Below, one piece after another: positions 9,316 through 18,701 of a stretch of 61,821 bases of DNA (positions within the stretch are counted from its first letter, which is position 1; each line of letters opens with the position of its first letter). A model generated the notes under the pieces. That model saw only the letters and a list, made by a program, of their open reading frames with translations, made no database searches and was not told the DNA's origin. The translations under genes and the position numbers were made by a program. This DNA comes from Terriglobales bacterium. GTDB lineage: Bacteria; Acidobacteriota; Terriglobia; Terriglobales; Acidobacteriaceae. The DNA lies in NCBI GenBank assembly GCA_015654835.1, contig JAATGG010000278.1:1-61821 (forward strand). Reading direction: 5' to 3'.

Positions 9316-10812
9316 TCAGGCGCTCGCGGCGACCAAGAGCGGCTCGGGGATCGATGCAGTTTCCGTAACCTGTCCGGTTTCGACAACACCGCTCAGCAGT
9401 GTCGCAACCACGTCTGCCGCGCGATATGTCTGGCGGCCTTCGGCGAGAAACTGAACGATAGTGTTCAAGTCGTCGCCCACGGTCACCAGGGCCGGCTCGA
9501 CCTGATCGTTCTTTCGGGTCTGTGCGTAACCGATGTTGGCGAGCAAGGCATTGCACAGGCATTTTCTGCCCACTGTGTCTTCGACTTTGCCGCCCTTGGA
9601 GACGTAGGCCGCGACCGGTTCGGCAGAGCAGCGATAGGCGATTTTGCCTTCCGGAGCGGCATAGGGTTCCCGCAGGTAACCCAGATCGCAGACGCGCTTC
9701 CGCTCCTGGTAGATTACGGGGTCGGAGGAAGTACCGATCAACTGAGCGACCTTGAAGGGAAAGCCGGTCGGCGAGGCGAGAGGATCGGTAAATACGTCGC
9801 CGGTCCCGGCAATCGCCTGCGCCAGGAGGTTCTTTTTGAGATCGGCCCGGAGCCCGGATTCTTCACTGAAGGCAAAAGCGGTACCTACCTGCACGCCGGC
9901 AGCACCCTGCTCCAGCGCCTCGCGCAGCTTGTCGGGGCTGCCATAGCCGCCAGCCAGCCAAAAAGGAACGCCCAGTTCGCGCAGGTCAGCGATATTCACA
10001 CTATCGCGGTCGCCATAGACCGGCTCACCGGCGTCATTTAGGCGAAGCTTACCCCGGGGGGGGGCATTGTGCCCACCAGCCGTGGGACTCTCGATGACCA
10101 GCCCGTCTACCCGTCCGCTGGCACGGCGCAGCATGGTGGTGGCCAGAGTGTTGGAGGAAACAATGGCCAGGAACCGCGGCCTGGTGAGAACCGGAAGGCT
10201 CAACATGCCTTCAGCATGTTCAGAGGGGTCGAAGTGCATCTGGGTATCCTGGCCCGGAAGCGCGCCAGCCACCACCAGCTTATATTCGGCAGGTCTGCCC
10301 GCAGCGTAGGCGTCGAGCACGCCGGGAATGTGCAGCGGGATGCCCGCGCCCATCAGCACATAGCCCACGCCGGCCAGCATCGCCCCATAGATCGACGACA
10401 GGTGCGGAAGCTGCACCTTCTCAAGAAAATTGATGCCCACGGGATTCTTGTGGCCTTCCCGCGCCAGGAAAACCTCGACGAAATTGCTCACCATACAGAG
10501 TTCCAGCACTTTGGAGGAGCCTCCGCGCTGATGCATGGTGGTCGCCGGATAGGGCGCGCCGCTGGGTTTGCCACCGGGAACGAAGTATTCGTGCCAGATG
10601 CGCCTGGCCATTTCGGGAAAGGGAAATGCATCCAGTCCGCGGCGCATGTGGCCGCCCTTATCGCCATCGGCGAGGCGGCGCACAAACAACTGGTCGAGCG
10701 CGGTCCCTGAGACCACGCCGAGTTGGCCGAGCTTGGAGACGGTCTGGGCCAGTCTCCAGTTGGAGACTCCCACGCCCATGCCGCCTTGAATAATTTTGGG
10801 AAACTGGATCAT
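9316..10812 (-). CDS. Nitronate monooxygenase / 2-nitropropane dioxygenase-like FMN protein
   Basis: This 498-residue protein is an FMN-binding TIM-barrel protein of the 2-nitropropane dioxygenase/nitronate monooxygenase superfamily. It opens with IIQGGMGVGVSNWRLA, the classic start of the family. GGHNAPPRG and WLAGGYGSPDKLREALEQGAAGVQVGTAF match the flavin phosphate-binding segments. The protein is longer than a typical nitronate monooxygenase (about 320-370 residues); the extra C-terminal region with several Cys (for example CLCNALL) resembles the larger members related to PfaD. Its true substrate is unknown. The coding strand carries a run of nine C in the GGHNAPPRG region (10056-10064), in frame here. 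A strong terminator follows. Confidence 0.78.
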   Translation of the reverse strand: MIQFPKIIQGGMGVGVSNWRLAQTVSKLGQLGVVSGTALDQLFVRRLADGDKGGHMRRGLDAFPFPEMARRIWHEYFVPGGKPSGAPYPATTMHQRGGSSKVLELCMVSNFVEVFLAREGHKNPVGINFLEKVQLPHLSSIYGAMLAGVGYVLMGAGIPLHIPGVLDAYAAGRPAEYKLVVAGALPGQDTQMHFDPSEHAEGMLSLPVLTRPRFLAIVSSNTLATTMLRRASGRVDGLVIESPTAGGHNAPPRGKLRLNDAGEPVYGDRDSVNIADLRELGVPFWLAGGYGSPDKLREALEQGAAGVQVGTAFAFSEESGLRADLKKNLLAQAIAGTGDVFTDPLASPTGFPFKVAQLIGTSSDPVIYQERKRVCDLGYLREPYAAPEGKIAYRCSAEPVAAYVSKGGKVEDTVGRKCLCNALLANIGYAQTRKNDQVEPALVTVGDDLNTIVQFLAEGRQTYRAADVVATLLSGVVETGQVTETASIPEPLLVAASA

Positions 10813-10926
10813 CTTTGGATTGTTTCACAAGTCCGGGTTATCTTCCGGCACTTTCTTTCACCTTAGGCTCATAAAGGGAATAGGAATGTGCAATTTTGCT
10901 CGAAAAGCGCCCCATCGGAGGCCATT

Positions 10927-12183
10927 CTAGAGTTTTTCGCGCAGAAAACTGATCACATGGTCGGCCTGCACCTCGCCTACCATTCGCCCCAGGGTATCCA
11001 CCACGGGCAGGGCGTGCAGATTGTATTTGTCGAAGACTTCAGCCAAATCATTCTGATGTAAATCAGCCGGGCAAGAGAGCACACGGGGATCGGCCAGCAC
11101 GGCCAACCGCGACTCGGGATGCGCCATCACCACACGGGCCAAGGGAATCGATCCGTGCAAAACCTTTTTATCGTCAAGGAGATAGATTGCCGTCACGCTC
11201 TCCGGATCGCCGTCGAAGCTGTGCAGGGCCTGGACGGCGTGGGCAACCGTAGCTTCGGTGCCTACCGAGACGAAATCCGTGGTCATGCAGCCGGCCGCCG
11301 AGTTTTCGTCGAACTCCAACAGTTCCTCGACCTCATGGCGCTCTTCCGGCTCCATCTCCTCCAAAATCGCGTCGGACTGGTATTCGGGAAGCTCGGCGAG
11401 CAGGTCGGCGGCAGCGCCCGGGTCCATTTCTTCGACGATATCGGCGATCTTCTCTTCGTCCAGCTTCTCCAGCAGGGCCTTTTGCAGCTTGGGGTCGACT
11501 TCTTCCAGGGTGCCGGCGGCCACATCCTCATCGAGCGAGGTAAAAACAGCTTCGCGCTCGGCGGGGGCCAGATCTTCCAGGATTTCCGCCAGATCGGAGG
11601 GGTGCATCTCGGCCAGCCGCTCGTATTCGATACGCAGCTTGACGCGGCGCGCCGGGTCCACTTCGATGACGTCGACAAATTGCCAGGGAATGCCGTGGGC
11701 TCCGAATTTGCGCGAGAGAGTCTCAAGCGAGGCGCGAGGCAGCAGACCTTTGAAGATGCGGCGAAAAGCACCGCGGAGCCCCACTTCAACCTCGGCAACG
11801 CGCAACAGGTGTGCAGCGCCCTTACCCAGCCACTCCAGTTCGACATCGTTGACGCGCACCACCTTGCGACCGTGAATGTCGATGATCTGGCGGTCCACCA
11901 GATCCTGTCGCAGATAGAGATAGTTGCCCTGGTCCTGCAGGGGAACAAGGGCGCCGGCGGAGCGCAACTCAAGGGTGCCGGCGGGGGTCTCCATCACTTC
12001 CTGCGAGGGAACGATGGACAATCCGGCCCGCGTCTTGAGCACCAAACCTGCCACTTTGCCGGCATCGGGGCCGGTGGCCACAGCGACATCCTGAAGCCGG
12101 CCGCGCAGATGCCCCTGTGCGTCGGTTACAGGAGTGCCGAGCAAGGCGGTGAGGCTGACCCGGGCTGTGGTGCGAGGCTGCAT
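10927..12183 (-). CDS. Soluble PRC-barrel / MgtE N-terminal / CBS domain protein
   Basis: This 418-residue protein has a PRC-barrel-like N terminus (about residues 5-85, LTALLGTPVTDAQGHLRGRL), a helical MgtE-N repeat region rich in Asp/Glu/Leu (about 165-285, with LAEILEDLAP, ADIVEEMDPGAAADLLAELP and DAILEEMEPEERHEVEELL) and a C-terminal pair of CBS motifs (about 290-415). It lacks the membrane domain of the magnesium channel MgtE, so it cannot transport by itself. It is likely a cytoplasmic magnesium or nucleotide sensor. The ATG at 12183 is chosen over a TTG at 12204. It is divergent from the anti-sigma kinase gene. Confidence 0.75.
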   Translation of the reverse strand: MQPRTTARVSLTALLGTPVTDAQGHLRGRLQDVAVATGPDAGKVAGLVLKTRAGLSIVPSQEVMETPAGTLELRSAGALVPLQDQGNYLYLRQDLVDRQIIDIHGRKVVRVNDVELEWLGKGAAHLLRVAEVEVGLRGAFRRIFKGLLPRASLETLSRKFGAHGIPWQFVDVIEVDPARRVKLRIEYERLAEMHPSDLAEILEDLAPAEREAVFTSLDEDVAAGTLEEVDPKLQKALLEKLDEEKIADIVEEMDPGAAADLLAELPEYQSDAILEEMEPEERHEVEELLEFDENSAAGCMTTDFVSVGTEATVAHAVQALHSFDGDPESVTAIYLLDDKKVLHGSIPLARVVMAHPESRLAVLADPRVLSCPADLHQNDLAEVFDKYNLHALPVVDTLGRMVGEVQADHVISFLREKL

Positions 12184-12372
12184 GAGGTGAGTGTATTCCT
12201 TCAAGGCCCGCTTTCAGCGCTCTTGAGTATCCGGTTGGATAACGTACACTTGCGGGGTGCATCTCGCGGGGCTTCAAGAGAGGCGTTCTTGACACAATCC
12301 CCGCCAACGCTGAAACTGCGAGCAAGGCTCTTCCCACATGAATCAAGCGAAAAGCCCGGTTCCCGCATCGAA

Positions 12373-12837
12373 ATGAACAGGCGGATTCGAGACGACTTGA
12401 GCGCACCCAAGGCAGGACGGCTGAATTTCTCGCTGAACTCAACGATGGAAAGCGTTGGCGAGGTGGAAGCTGCCGCGGACAAGCTGGCCGAGGAGGCCGG
12501 CCTGGACGAGGACGAGCGCTTTCGTGTGACCATGGCGGTACGCGAAGCTGCTGTAAATGCCGTGCTCCACGGCAACGATTACGACCCCGCCAAACAGATC
12601 ATAGCGTGCCTTGAAAACACAGGCACGGCGCTTGTTTTTGTCATTGCCGACCAAGGCAAGGGGCTTGACCCGGACACGCTTCCCGATCCACTGGCACCGG
12701 AAAATCTTTTGCGCGGCACCGGGCGGGGGATCTTCCTGATCCGTTCTTTCATGGATGAGGTACACTTTCGTCAACTCCATCCCGGAACCGAGTTGACGCT
12801 CGTCAAACATCTGGCGCCGGCTGGCGAAAAACCTTAA
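12373..12837 (+). CDS. Anti-sigma factor serine kinase, RsbW/SpoIIAB-like HATPase
   Basis: This 154-residue protein is a GHKL-type ATPase of the RsbW family, which binds a sigma factor and phosphorylates a STAS antagonist. The N box is EAAVNAVLHGNDYDP, with the Asn magnesium ligand; the G1 box is VIADQGKGLDP and the G2 region is GTGRGIFLIRSFMDEV. The reading frame stays open far upstream on this strand across the preceding gene, but that part is an antisense shadow; the ATG at 12373 gives the normal family length. An alternative start is TTG at 12289. The STAS antagonist gene lies 144 bp downstream, so the two form a partner-switching pair. A SpoIIE-type phosphatase that could act with them is encoded at 59731-60510. 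Confidence 0.85.
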   Translation: MNRRIRDDLSAPKAGRLNFSLNSTMESVGEVEAAADKLAEEAGLDEDERFRVTMAVREAAVNAVLHGNDYDPAKQIIACLENTGTALVFVIADQGKGLDPDTLPDPLAPENLLRGTGRGIFLIRSFMDEVHFRQLHPGTELTLVKHLAPAGEKP

Positions 12838-12981
12838 AGTACTTGTGCAAGGAACGTGGGCAACGGATCCCGGCGAGCGTAGTCTGGCTTGCTCTCCAAC
12901 GGTAGAGAGCCTTTTGGGACTCGGCTGCCGCTCACCCCGGCGAAAGTGCTATAACCGTAGTACCAAAAAGGAGGACTTTCC

Positions 12982-13326
12982 GTGGCACTGACAATTGCTT
13001 CCCGTGAGGTGGACGGCGTCGTCGTTCTGGATCTTAGCGGGCGTATCACTCTGGGCGAGGGCAGTGTGCAGTTGCGCGATGCCATTCGCGACCTGATCAG
13101 CAAGGGCTCCAAGAGCATCCTGCTGAACCTGGGCGACGTGAACTACATCGACAGTTCGGGGTTGGGCGAGCTTGTGAGCGCTTACACGACAGCCAAGAAC
13201 CAGGGCGCCGATCTCAAACTTCTGAACTTGACCAAGAAGGTCAAGGACGTGCTTCAACTCACGAAACTTTATACCGTCTTCGACATCAAGGACGACGAAG
13301 CCAGCGCCATCGCCTCCTTCAAATAG
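12982..13326 (+). CDS. Anti-sigma factor antagonist, STAS domain (RsbV-like)
   Basis: This 114-residue single STAS domain protein has the fold and length of RsbV/SpoIIAA. The phosphorylation motif is visible as [12 protein letters not shown], where one of the paired Ser residues is phosphorylated by the cognate kinase. The N terminus [18 protein letters not shown] is typical. The start is GTG at 12982 behind AAAGGAGGAC, a strong ribosome-binding site. It lies just downstream of the RsbW-like kinase gene and probably releases a sigma factor when dephosphorylated. A bidirectional terminator follows at 13361-13394. Confidence 0.9.
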   Translation: MALTIASREVDGVVVLDLSGRITLGEGSVQLRDAIRDLISKGSKSILLNLGDVNYIDSSGLGELVSAYTTAKNQGADLKLLNLTKKVKDVLQLTKLYTVFDIKDDEASAIASFK

Positions 13327-13360
13327 GCGCCACCGGGCCCGCAATCCACTCCGTTCCATC

Positions 13361-13394
13361 AAAAAGGCCATCCCGCAACCGGGATGGCCTTTTT
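13361..13394. terminator. Bidirectional intrinsic terminator between the STAS gene and lemA
   Basis: A stem of AAAAAGGCCATCCCG with its complement CGGGATGGCCTTTTT encloses a short loop. A-run and T-run on the two sides allow termination in both directions, matching the two convergent genes (STAS on plus, LemA on minus). Confidence 0.9.
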
Positions 13395-13411
13395 GCGTGC
13401 CTGCCGGTTGT

Positions 13412-13990
13412 CTAGAACTTCACGTTGGGTACGGTCTTGGCAGCCTCGCTAGCCTCAAAGTAGGCGTCATTGGTATGGAAGCCCAACATGCCGGCCCAAA
13501 TGCTGTTGGGGAATTCGCGGACAAACGTGTTGTAGTCGCGAAGACTCTCGTTGTAGCGGCGGCGCGATACGCTGATGCGGTTCTCGGTACCGGAGAGCTC
13601 GTCTTGCAGGCGCATGAACTGATCGCTTGAGCGCAACTGCGGGTAGTTTTCAGTGAGCATGAGCAGCCGGCCCAGTGCCGAATCCAACCGGCCATTGGCC
13701 TCGATTTTGCCCTGGGGGCCTCGCGCATTCAGCAAGCCGGCGCGTGCATTGGCAATGTCGCCAAACACCGTGCTTTCTTCCTTGGTAAAGCCCTTCACCG
13801 TCGCGACCAGGTTGGGGATCAGGTCGGCACGGCGCTGCAGTTGATTGTTGACCTCCGACCAGGACGCCGAGACGACCTCCTGCTTGGCGACAAGCTGGTG
13901 CTGGGCACTGACGAAGCTGCCATAGACAAACAGACCCACAATGACGAAGACCGCCACCACAGCCAAAAGAATTACGAGTCCACGACGCAT
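13412..13990 (-). CDS. lemA: LemA family membrane-anchored protein
   Basis: This 192-residue protein has an N-terminal transmembrane anchor (LVILLAVVAVFVIVGLFVYG, residues 4-23) and a long helical extracytoplasmic part. The LemA signature is visible: SWSEVNNQLQRRADLIPNLV, the TVKGF segment, and RRRYNESLRDYNTFVREFPN near the C terminus. Molecular function is unknown for the family. It follows the TPM-domain gene after 60 bp on the same strand; the LemA/TPM pairing recurs in many bacteria and suggests a shared envelope role. Confidence 0.9.
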   Translation of the reverse strand: MRRGLVILLAVVAVFVIVGLFVYGSFVSAQHQLVAKQEVVSASWSEVNNQLQRRADLIPNLVATVKGFTKEESTVFGDIANARAGLLNARGPQGKIEANGRLDSALGRLLMLTENYPQLRSSDQFMRLQDELSGTENRISVSRRRYNESLRDYNTFVREFPNSIWAGMLGFHTNDAYFEASEAAKTVPNVKF

Positions 13991-14050
13991 ACGGTACTTT
14001 CTCCTCCGGCTTCCACTTTAAGGAAGCCCCTTTCAACAAAAATTGAACGT

Positions 14051-14860
14051 CTACCAGCTTCCATCCGAACCGCCGCCGCCGGTGCCGCCCCCGCCAAAGC
14101 CACCGAAACCGCCACCGCCCGAGTCGCCGCCGCCTCCAAAGCCACCACCGCCGAAGCCGCCACCACCGATCCAGGGCCCGCGGCCGCCCCAGCCACCGAA
14201 GAGGCCGAGGGTCAGCAGAAAACGCAAGAGGAAGAAGCCGCCGAAGAAAATGAGAAGAATAATCAGCAGCACCGCCCTGCCCAGCGAGGGAGCCGGGCGG
14301 ACCGGACGCCGGCGAACCATGCCGGGTTCCTCTTGAAGCGTCACCTTGGCGTCGGCGGCGATGACGCCGGCGATCTGGCCTACTTCCGACATCACGGCGG
14401 CGTCGTAGTCCTTCGCCTGCAGCAGAGGAACGATGGAGCGGCCTATGTCGCCGGTTTTGCCATCGGGCAGAATGCCTTCAAGTCCGTAGCCGACCTTGAT
14501 CGAGCGCCGGCGGTCATCGATGGCGAACAGCAGCAGGATGCCGCGGTCCGTTCCCTTGGCCCCGATCTTCATTTTCTCGAACAGGCGGGTGGCAAAGTCC
14601 GCCGAATCATCGCCATCGAGATTGTGGATGGTGACGACGGCGATCTGCGCGTTGGCCTGGGAGTGATCGAGTTGGCCGCAGATGGAGTCAATCCGCGCAA
14701 TCGCCTCAGGCGAGAGCACGTTGGCATAGTCGCTCACATAGTCGGTAGGCTTGGGCAGGTCTTCGACCCGCTCAGCGAGGGTCACCGAGGCGGAAAATCC
14801 CAACACGACGGCCAGCAGCAGCCTGAAAACGTTCATAGAAGCGCGGTGAAAGCCTTTCAT
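14051..14860 (-). CDS. TPM-domain (YgcG-like) secreted or membrane protein with Gly-rich tail
   Basis: This 269-residue protein has a signal peptide (RLLLAVVLGFSASVTLAE), a TPM domain (about residues 35-165, including VSDYANVLSPEAIARID, the NAQIAVVTIHNLDG segment and RGILLLFAIDDRRRSIKVGYGLEG), a transmembrane helix (VLLIILLIFFGGFFLLRF, about 205-222) and a tail of Gly-rich repeats ending GGSDGSW. The open frame extends upstream to 15559, but that part is antisense to the oligopeptidase gene; MKGFHRAS at 14860, or the next Met at 14836, gives a proper signal peptide. It is the first gene of a two-gene operon with lemA. Confidence 0.88.
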   Translation of the reverse strand: MKGFHRASMNVFRLLLAVVLGFSASVTLAERVEDLPKPTDYVSDYANVLSPEAIARIDSICGQLDHSQANAQIAVVTIHNLDGDDSADFATRLFEKMKIGAKGTDRGILLLFAIDDRRRSIKVGYGLEGILPDGKTGDIGRSIVPLLQAKDYDAAVMSEVGQIAGVIAADAKVTLQEEPGMVRRRPVRPAPSLGRAVLLIILLIFFGGFFLLRFLLTLGLFGGWGGRGPWIGGGGFGGGGFGGGGDSGGGGFGGFGGGGTGGGGSDGSW

Positions 14861-14944
14861 CGCTCTCAATTGTACGTGGATGGGCGGGCAAAAGTTCCCT
14901 AGCCTCCCGAGATACGCCATTGCAGGAACTACACTGGGAATGAA

Positions 14945-17032
14945 ATGACTCAGAACCAATCCCTTCATCCCCCGACCGCCCGTAAGCAGCACACTGAAAC
15001 TTCCCGGCACGGCGTCGTTCTCACGGACGACTATGCGTGGCTGCGCGACAAGCAGAATCCCGAGGTTACCGCATATCTTGAGGCCGAAAACGCGTATGCC
15101 GAGGCGGTGATGGCTCCGCTGGCCGGACTGCGCGACGAGCTTTACCAAGAGATGCTGAGCCACGTAAAGCAGACCGACGTCTCGGTTCCCTACCGGGACG
15201 GCGCCTGGTGGTACTACACCCGCACCGAGGAGGGCCAGCAGTACGCCATCCACTGCCGCAAGAAGGGGTCCGCCGCAGGACCGGCGAACGACGCGGCGGA
15301 AGAAGTGATTCTCGACGGCAATTTGCTGGCCACGGGACAGGCCTTTTTTGCCATCGGCACTACCGACATTACCGACGATGGCCGCTGGCTGGCCTATACC
15401 ACGGACACGACCGGCTTTCGGCAGTACACGCTGCATATCAAGGATCTGGTCACAGGAGAGACGCTCGCCGGCGAGGTGGAGCGCGTAGGCTCCGCCGTGT
15501 GGGCGGCGGACAATCTCACCCTCTTCTATACCGTCGAGGACGAGGAACAGAAACGCCAATATCAGTTATGGCGGCACACGCGGGGCACTGCGCATGCCGG
15601 CGATGCATTGGTTTACCAGGATGACGACGAGCGCTTCAATGTAGGCGCAGGCCGTACACGCGACGGCAAATTCCTGGTGCTCGAATCGGCCAGCCACATC
15701 ACCAGCGAGGCATGGGTGCTGCCAGCAGCCGAACCGCAAGGCAGCTTCGCGTTGATCAGCCCACGTGAGGATGCGCACGAATACTCCATCGATCACCGCA
15801 ACGGGCTATGGTTTATCCGCACCAATGACAAGGGCCGCAACTTTCGCCTGGTGACAGCGCCCGTCGCCACGCCGGGCCGCGAACACTGGACCGAACTGAT
15901 CGCTCACCGCGACGACATCATGCTCGAAGACGTGGACCTGTTTGCCACGTTCTTTGTCGCGGGCGAACGGGAGGATGGGTTGCCACGGCTGCGTCTCTGG
16001 CAATTCGCGGGCAACGGCCGTGAGGCCGCGCCCAGCAGCGAAATCAGCTTTCCCGAGCCAGCCTATAGCGCCTACCCGCACATCAACCGCATTTTCGACA
16101 CGAAGACGTTCCGCTACTCCTATCAATCGCTGGTGACGCCCAGTTCCGTATATGAATACGACCTGGCGACCGGGGCTTCGACTCTTCTGAAGCAGCTTGA
16201 GATTCCGGGCGGCTTCGACCGCACGCTCTACGCCAGTGAGCGCATCCACGCTACGGCTCCAGACGGTGTGCAGGTGCCCGTATCGCTCGTCTATCGCAAG
16301 GACAAGCGCGAGCCGGGCCGTAATCCACTGTACGTCTATGGCTATGGATCGTATGGATACTCGCTGCCGCTCGGCTTCAGTTCGAACCGGCTTAGCCTGC
16401 TCGACCGCGGCGTGGTGATGGCTTACGCACACATTCGCGGCGGCGGCGACTTGGGAGAGCCCTGGCACGACGCCGGCAAAATGCTGGTCAAGCGCAATAC
16501 CTTCACCGATTTTATTGCCGCCATCGAGCACCTGACCGCTGCACAATATGGCGACCCGGCCCGGGTGGCTATCGAGGGCGGTTCGGCGGGCGGCCTGCTG
16601 ATGGGCGCAGTGGTCAACCTGCGGCCCGATCTGTTTCGCGCCGTACTGTCCCATGTTCCATTTGTCGACGTGATGAACACCATGCTCGACGCATCGCTGC
16701 CGCTCACGGTTCCCGAATATGAGGAGTGGGGCAATCCCAACGAAGAGGCTTATTTCCGCTACATGCTGAGTTACTCGCCATACGACAACTTGAAGGCTGC
16801 GAGTTACCCCTCGATGTTAGTCAAGACGAGCCTCAACGACAGCCAGGTAATGTATTGGGAGCCGGCCAAGTATGTGGCCAAACTGCGCACGCTGAAGACC
16901 GACGACCATCCGCTGCTGCTGGTGACCAATATGCAGGCGGGACACGGCGGCGCCAGCGGACGCTACGATTATCTCAAAGAGATCGCCTTCGACTATGCGT
17001 TTCTGCTGCGCGAACTCGGAATCGTAAGCTAG
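14945..17032 (+). CDS. ptrB: S9 family oligopeptidase B-like serine peptidase
   Basis: This 695-residue prolyl-oligopeptidase family enzyme cleaves short peptides; oligopeptidase B prefers Lys/Arg sites. It has an N-terminal seven-blade propeller region and a C-terminal alpha/beta hydrolase domain. The nucleophile Ser lies in EGGSAGGLLMGAV (near residue 545), the Asp in SLNDSQVMYWEP and the His in AGHGGASGRYD (near 664). VYGYGSYG and HIRGGGDLGEPWHDAGK match the oxyanion and substrate regions. No signal peptide is visible, so it is probably cytoplasmic. It converges on the LarA-family gene with a 28-bp gap. Confidence 0.9.
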   Translation: MTQNQSLHPPTARKQHTETSRHGVVLTDDYAWLRDKQNPEVTAYLEAENAYAEAVMAPLAGLRDELYQEMLSHVKQTDVSVPYRDGAWWYYTRTEEGQQYAIHCRKKGSAAGPANDAAEEVILDGNLLATGQAFFAIGTTDITDDGRWLAYTTDTTGFRQYTLHIKDLVTGETLAGEVERVGSAVWAADNLTLFYTVEDEEQKRQYQLWRHTRGTAHAGDALVYQDDDERFNVGAGRTRDGKFLVLESASHITSEAWVLPAAEPQGSFALISPREDAHEYSIDHRNGLWFIRTNDKGRNFRLVTAPVATPGREHWTELIAHRDDIMLEDVDLFATFFVAGEREDGLPRLRLWQFAGNGREAAPSSEISFPEPAYSAYPHINRIFDTKTFRYSYQSLVTPSSVYEYDLATGASTLLKQLEIPGGFDRTLYASERIHATAPDGVQVPVSLVYRKDKREPGRNPLYVYGYGSYGYSLPLGFSSNRLSLLDRGVVMAYAHIRGGGDLGEPWHDAGKMLVKRNTFTDFIAAIEHLTAAQYGDPARVAIEGGSAGGLLMGAVVNLRPDLFRAVLSHVPFVDVMNTMLDASLPLTVPEYEEWGNPNEEAYFRYMLSYSPYDNLKAASYPSMLVKTSLNDSQVMYWEPAKYVAKLRTLKTDDHPLLLVTNMQAGHGGASGRYDYLKEIAFDYAFLLRELGIVS

Positions 17033-17060
17033 CAGAGGCTCACCACCGGCTCGCGGGAAG

Positions 17061-18347
17061 CTACGCGGCAGAAAGCCTCGATCGATGCGCCCATAGTCCC
17101 AACCCTGGATTGGCGATGAAGAAGATATCTTCGCCATCCACGCGGTTGGGACCGTGGGTTAGCTTCGCAGGGTTGTAGCGCTCCAGCATCGAGGCCAGAT
17201 CGCCGTAGCGAAAGCCAACCCCCTCTACCTCTTCCCTGCTCAGCTTTCCCGGGCACCAGGTAATGGTGAAGCGCCCTTCGGACGAGCCGTGAATGAGGTG
17301 GGCCGCGGCGCTGAGATCATTGGCCAATTCAGGATTGTTCCTGACTGCGGCGAGCGTTGCAGCGGTTCCACGATAGCCATATTTGCGAATCAAGACATCG
17401 ATGGTTTTATCTTCGCCAAACTCTTTCACGCCCGGTGCAACAATGACCAGTTCCGCATTGTCGGCCAGCGCCATACGCGTACGATAGATAGCTTTATTGC
17501 CCAGCCAAGTGGAGTGGAACTCGCTGGGATCGAGATACACGACGGCCTTGCGGATTGGCTCATCGACGATCTCAAAATTCACTTTCAAACTGAGATCGGC
17601 GGCCCGCTGAAAGCACTCGATATCGTCGCCCATAAAGAGGCCGCGCACAGCCAGCACTCCATCGGCGCGACGCCCGATCACGGTTTGCACATAGACGATG
17701 GGCAGATGAGCGAGGAAACGGTCGGAGGCATAGTTGAGCACATTGCGGACAGGGTTGATCGCGCGGCCCATAATCCGCTCCATGCCGTAGACCGCGCCCA
17801 AATAGTGGCTTCGGTTGATGCCCTCGCGGCCACCGGTGCCCACCAAAATATTCTTGTTGTAATTGGCCATGCCGATCACTTCATGCGGCACGACCTGCCC
17901 AAGCGAGAGAATCAGGTCGAAGTTACCGTGCAACAGCAAACGATTCACCTGCGCCGGCCACACGAAGTCGAGTTTTTTCTCCGACTGCTCGCGAATAAAC
18001 TCCGCCGGCACTTCACCAACCGTCTCAACATCCGTGCGCCAGTTGTGCACGTGAAACAACGCAGAAGGCACAGCCCCAAACATGCGCGCGATCTGCTGCG
18101 GTTGCATCGGTGCGTGCGTGCCGAGCGCGGGCAGAACCGCCTTCATGCGGTCGCCATAATACTCCCACGCCATCCGCGTCAGTTCGCCGGCCTGCGAGTG
18201 CGCCCGCGTTACATCCGGAGGCACCGCCAGCACGCGATCTCGCACGCCTAGCTTTGCCAAGCTATCTGAGAGCAACTTCTTCAGATCTTGCAAAGACAGG
18301 TCCGTCTCGACACTACCCACCGCACAATAGAGACTCATTTGTTCCAT
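17061..18347 (-). CDS. LarA-family (nickel-pincer lactate racemase-like) protein
   Basis: This 428-residue protein belongs to the LarA family, whose prototype uses a nickel-pincer nucleotide to racemise lactate. GTHAP and VVPHEVIGMANYNKNILVGTGG, with a following INRSHY segment, correspond to the His and Lys residues that hold the cofactor. The start is set at the ATG 18347 (MEQMSLYC); the open frame upstream is a low-complexity extension, and a second Met at 18338 is also possible. No larB, larC or larE cofactor genes are nearby. Many LarA homologues act on other 2-hydroxyacids, so the substrate is open. Confidence 0.78.
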   Translation of the reverse strand: MEQMSLYCAVGSVETDLSLQDLKKLLSDSLAKLGVRDRVLAVPPDVTRAHSQAGELTRMAWEYYGDRMKAVLPALGTHAPMQPQQIARMFGAVPSALFHVHNWRTDVETVGEVPAEFIREQSEKKLDFVWPAQVNRLLLHGNFDLILSLGQVVPHEVIGMANYNKNILVGTGGREGINRSHYLGAVYGMERIMGRAINPVRNVLNYASDRFLAHLPIVYVQTVIGRRADGVLAVRGLFMGDDIECFQRAADLSLKVNFEIVDEPIRKAVVYLDPSEFHSTWLGNKAIYRTRMALADNAELVIVAPGVKEFGEDKTIDVLIRKYGYRGTAATLAAVRNNPELANDLSAAAHLIHGSSEGRFTITWCPGKLSREEVEGVGFRYGDLASMLERYNPAKLTHGPNRVDGEDIFFIANPGLGLWAHRSRLSAA

Positions 18348-18701
18348 CTCCCCCGCTTCAGCAGCGGAGGCGCCGAACCCGCGCGTAGCCCTGAAACCGG
18401 AGGAACCGCGCAACACCTGCGCAGACCCTCAACAGGAACGATAGCGGAACACGGCACCTGCGAGCAAAGGCCAGCCGACTCGATCTCTCGACGGGCACAC
18501 CCGTACCGGTTCATCCGGACGCCGGATAGCTCCAGCAGGATCAAGAAAATATAACGAGAGCGGCAGACAACTCGCCGTCCTCGTAAAGCATCTTTTTCAT
18601 CAGGCAAATTAAGTAGAGAGGTTCTGTCGGCAGGTGTCTATCCATCTGCCCTTCCCTTCCTTCAAGTAACCGCGACATCGCGTCCTTGCATCTGTCTCTC
18701 T
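18348..18701. other. Divergent intergenic region between the LarA-family gene and glgE
   Basis: This 354-bp gap separates divergently transcribed genes and should contain promoters for both. Nothing in it resembles a gene, RNA or strong repeat. Confidence 0.5.

Noticed and set aside
11119..12372. Long upstream extension of the anti-sigma kinase frame
   Set aside because: It runs antisense to the PRC/MgtE-N/CBS gene and shows no family similarity; the HATPase domain starts near 12373.
14861..15559. Upstream extension of the TPM-domain frame
   Set aside because: It is antisense to the S9 oligopeptidase gene and would place the signal peptide in the middle of the protein.
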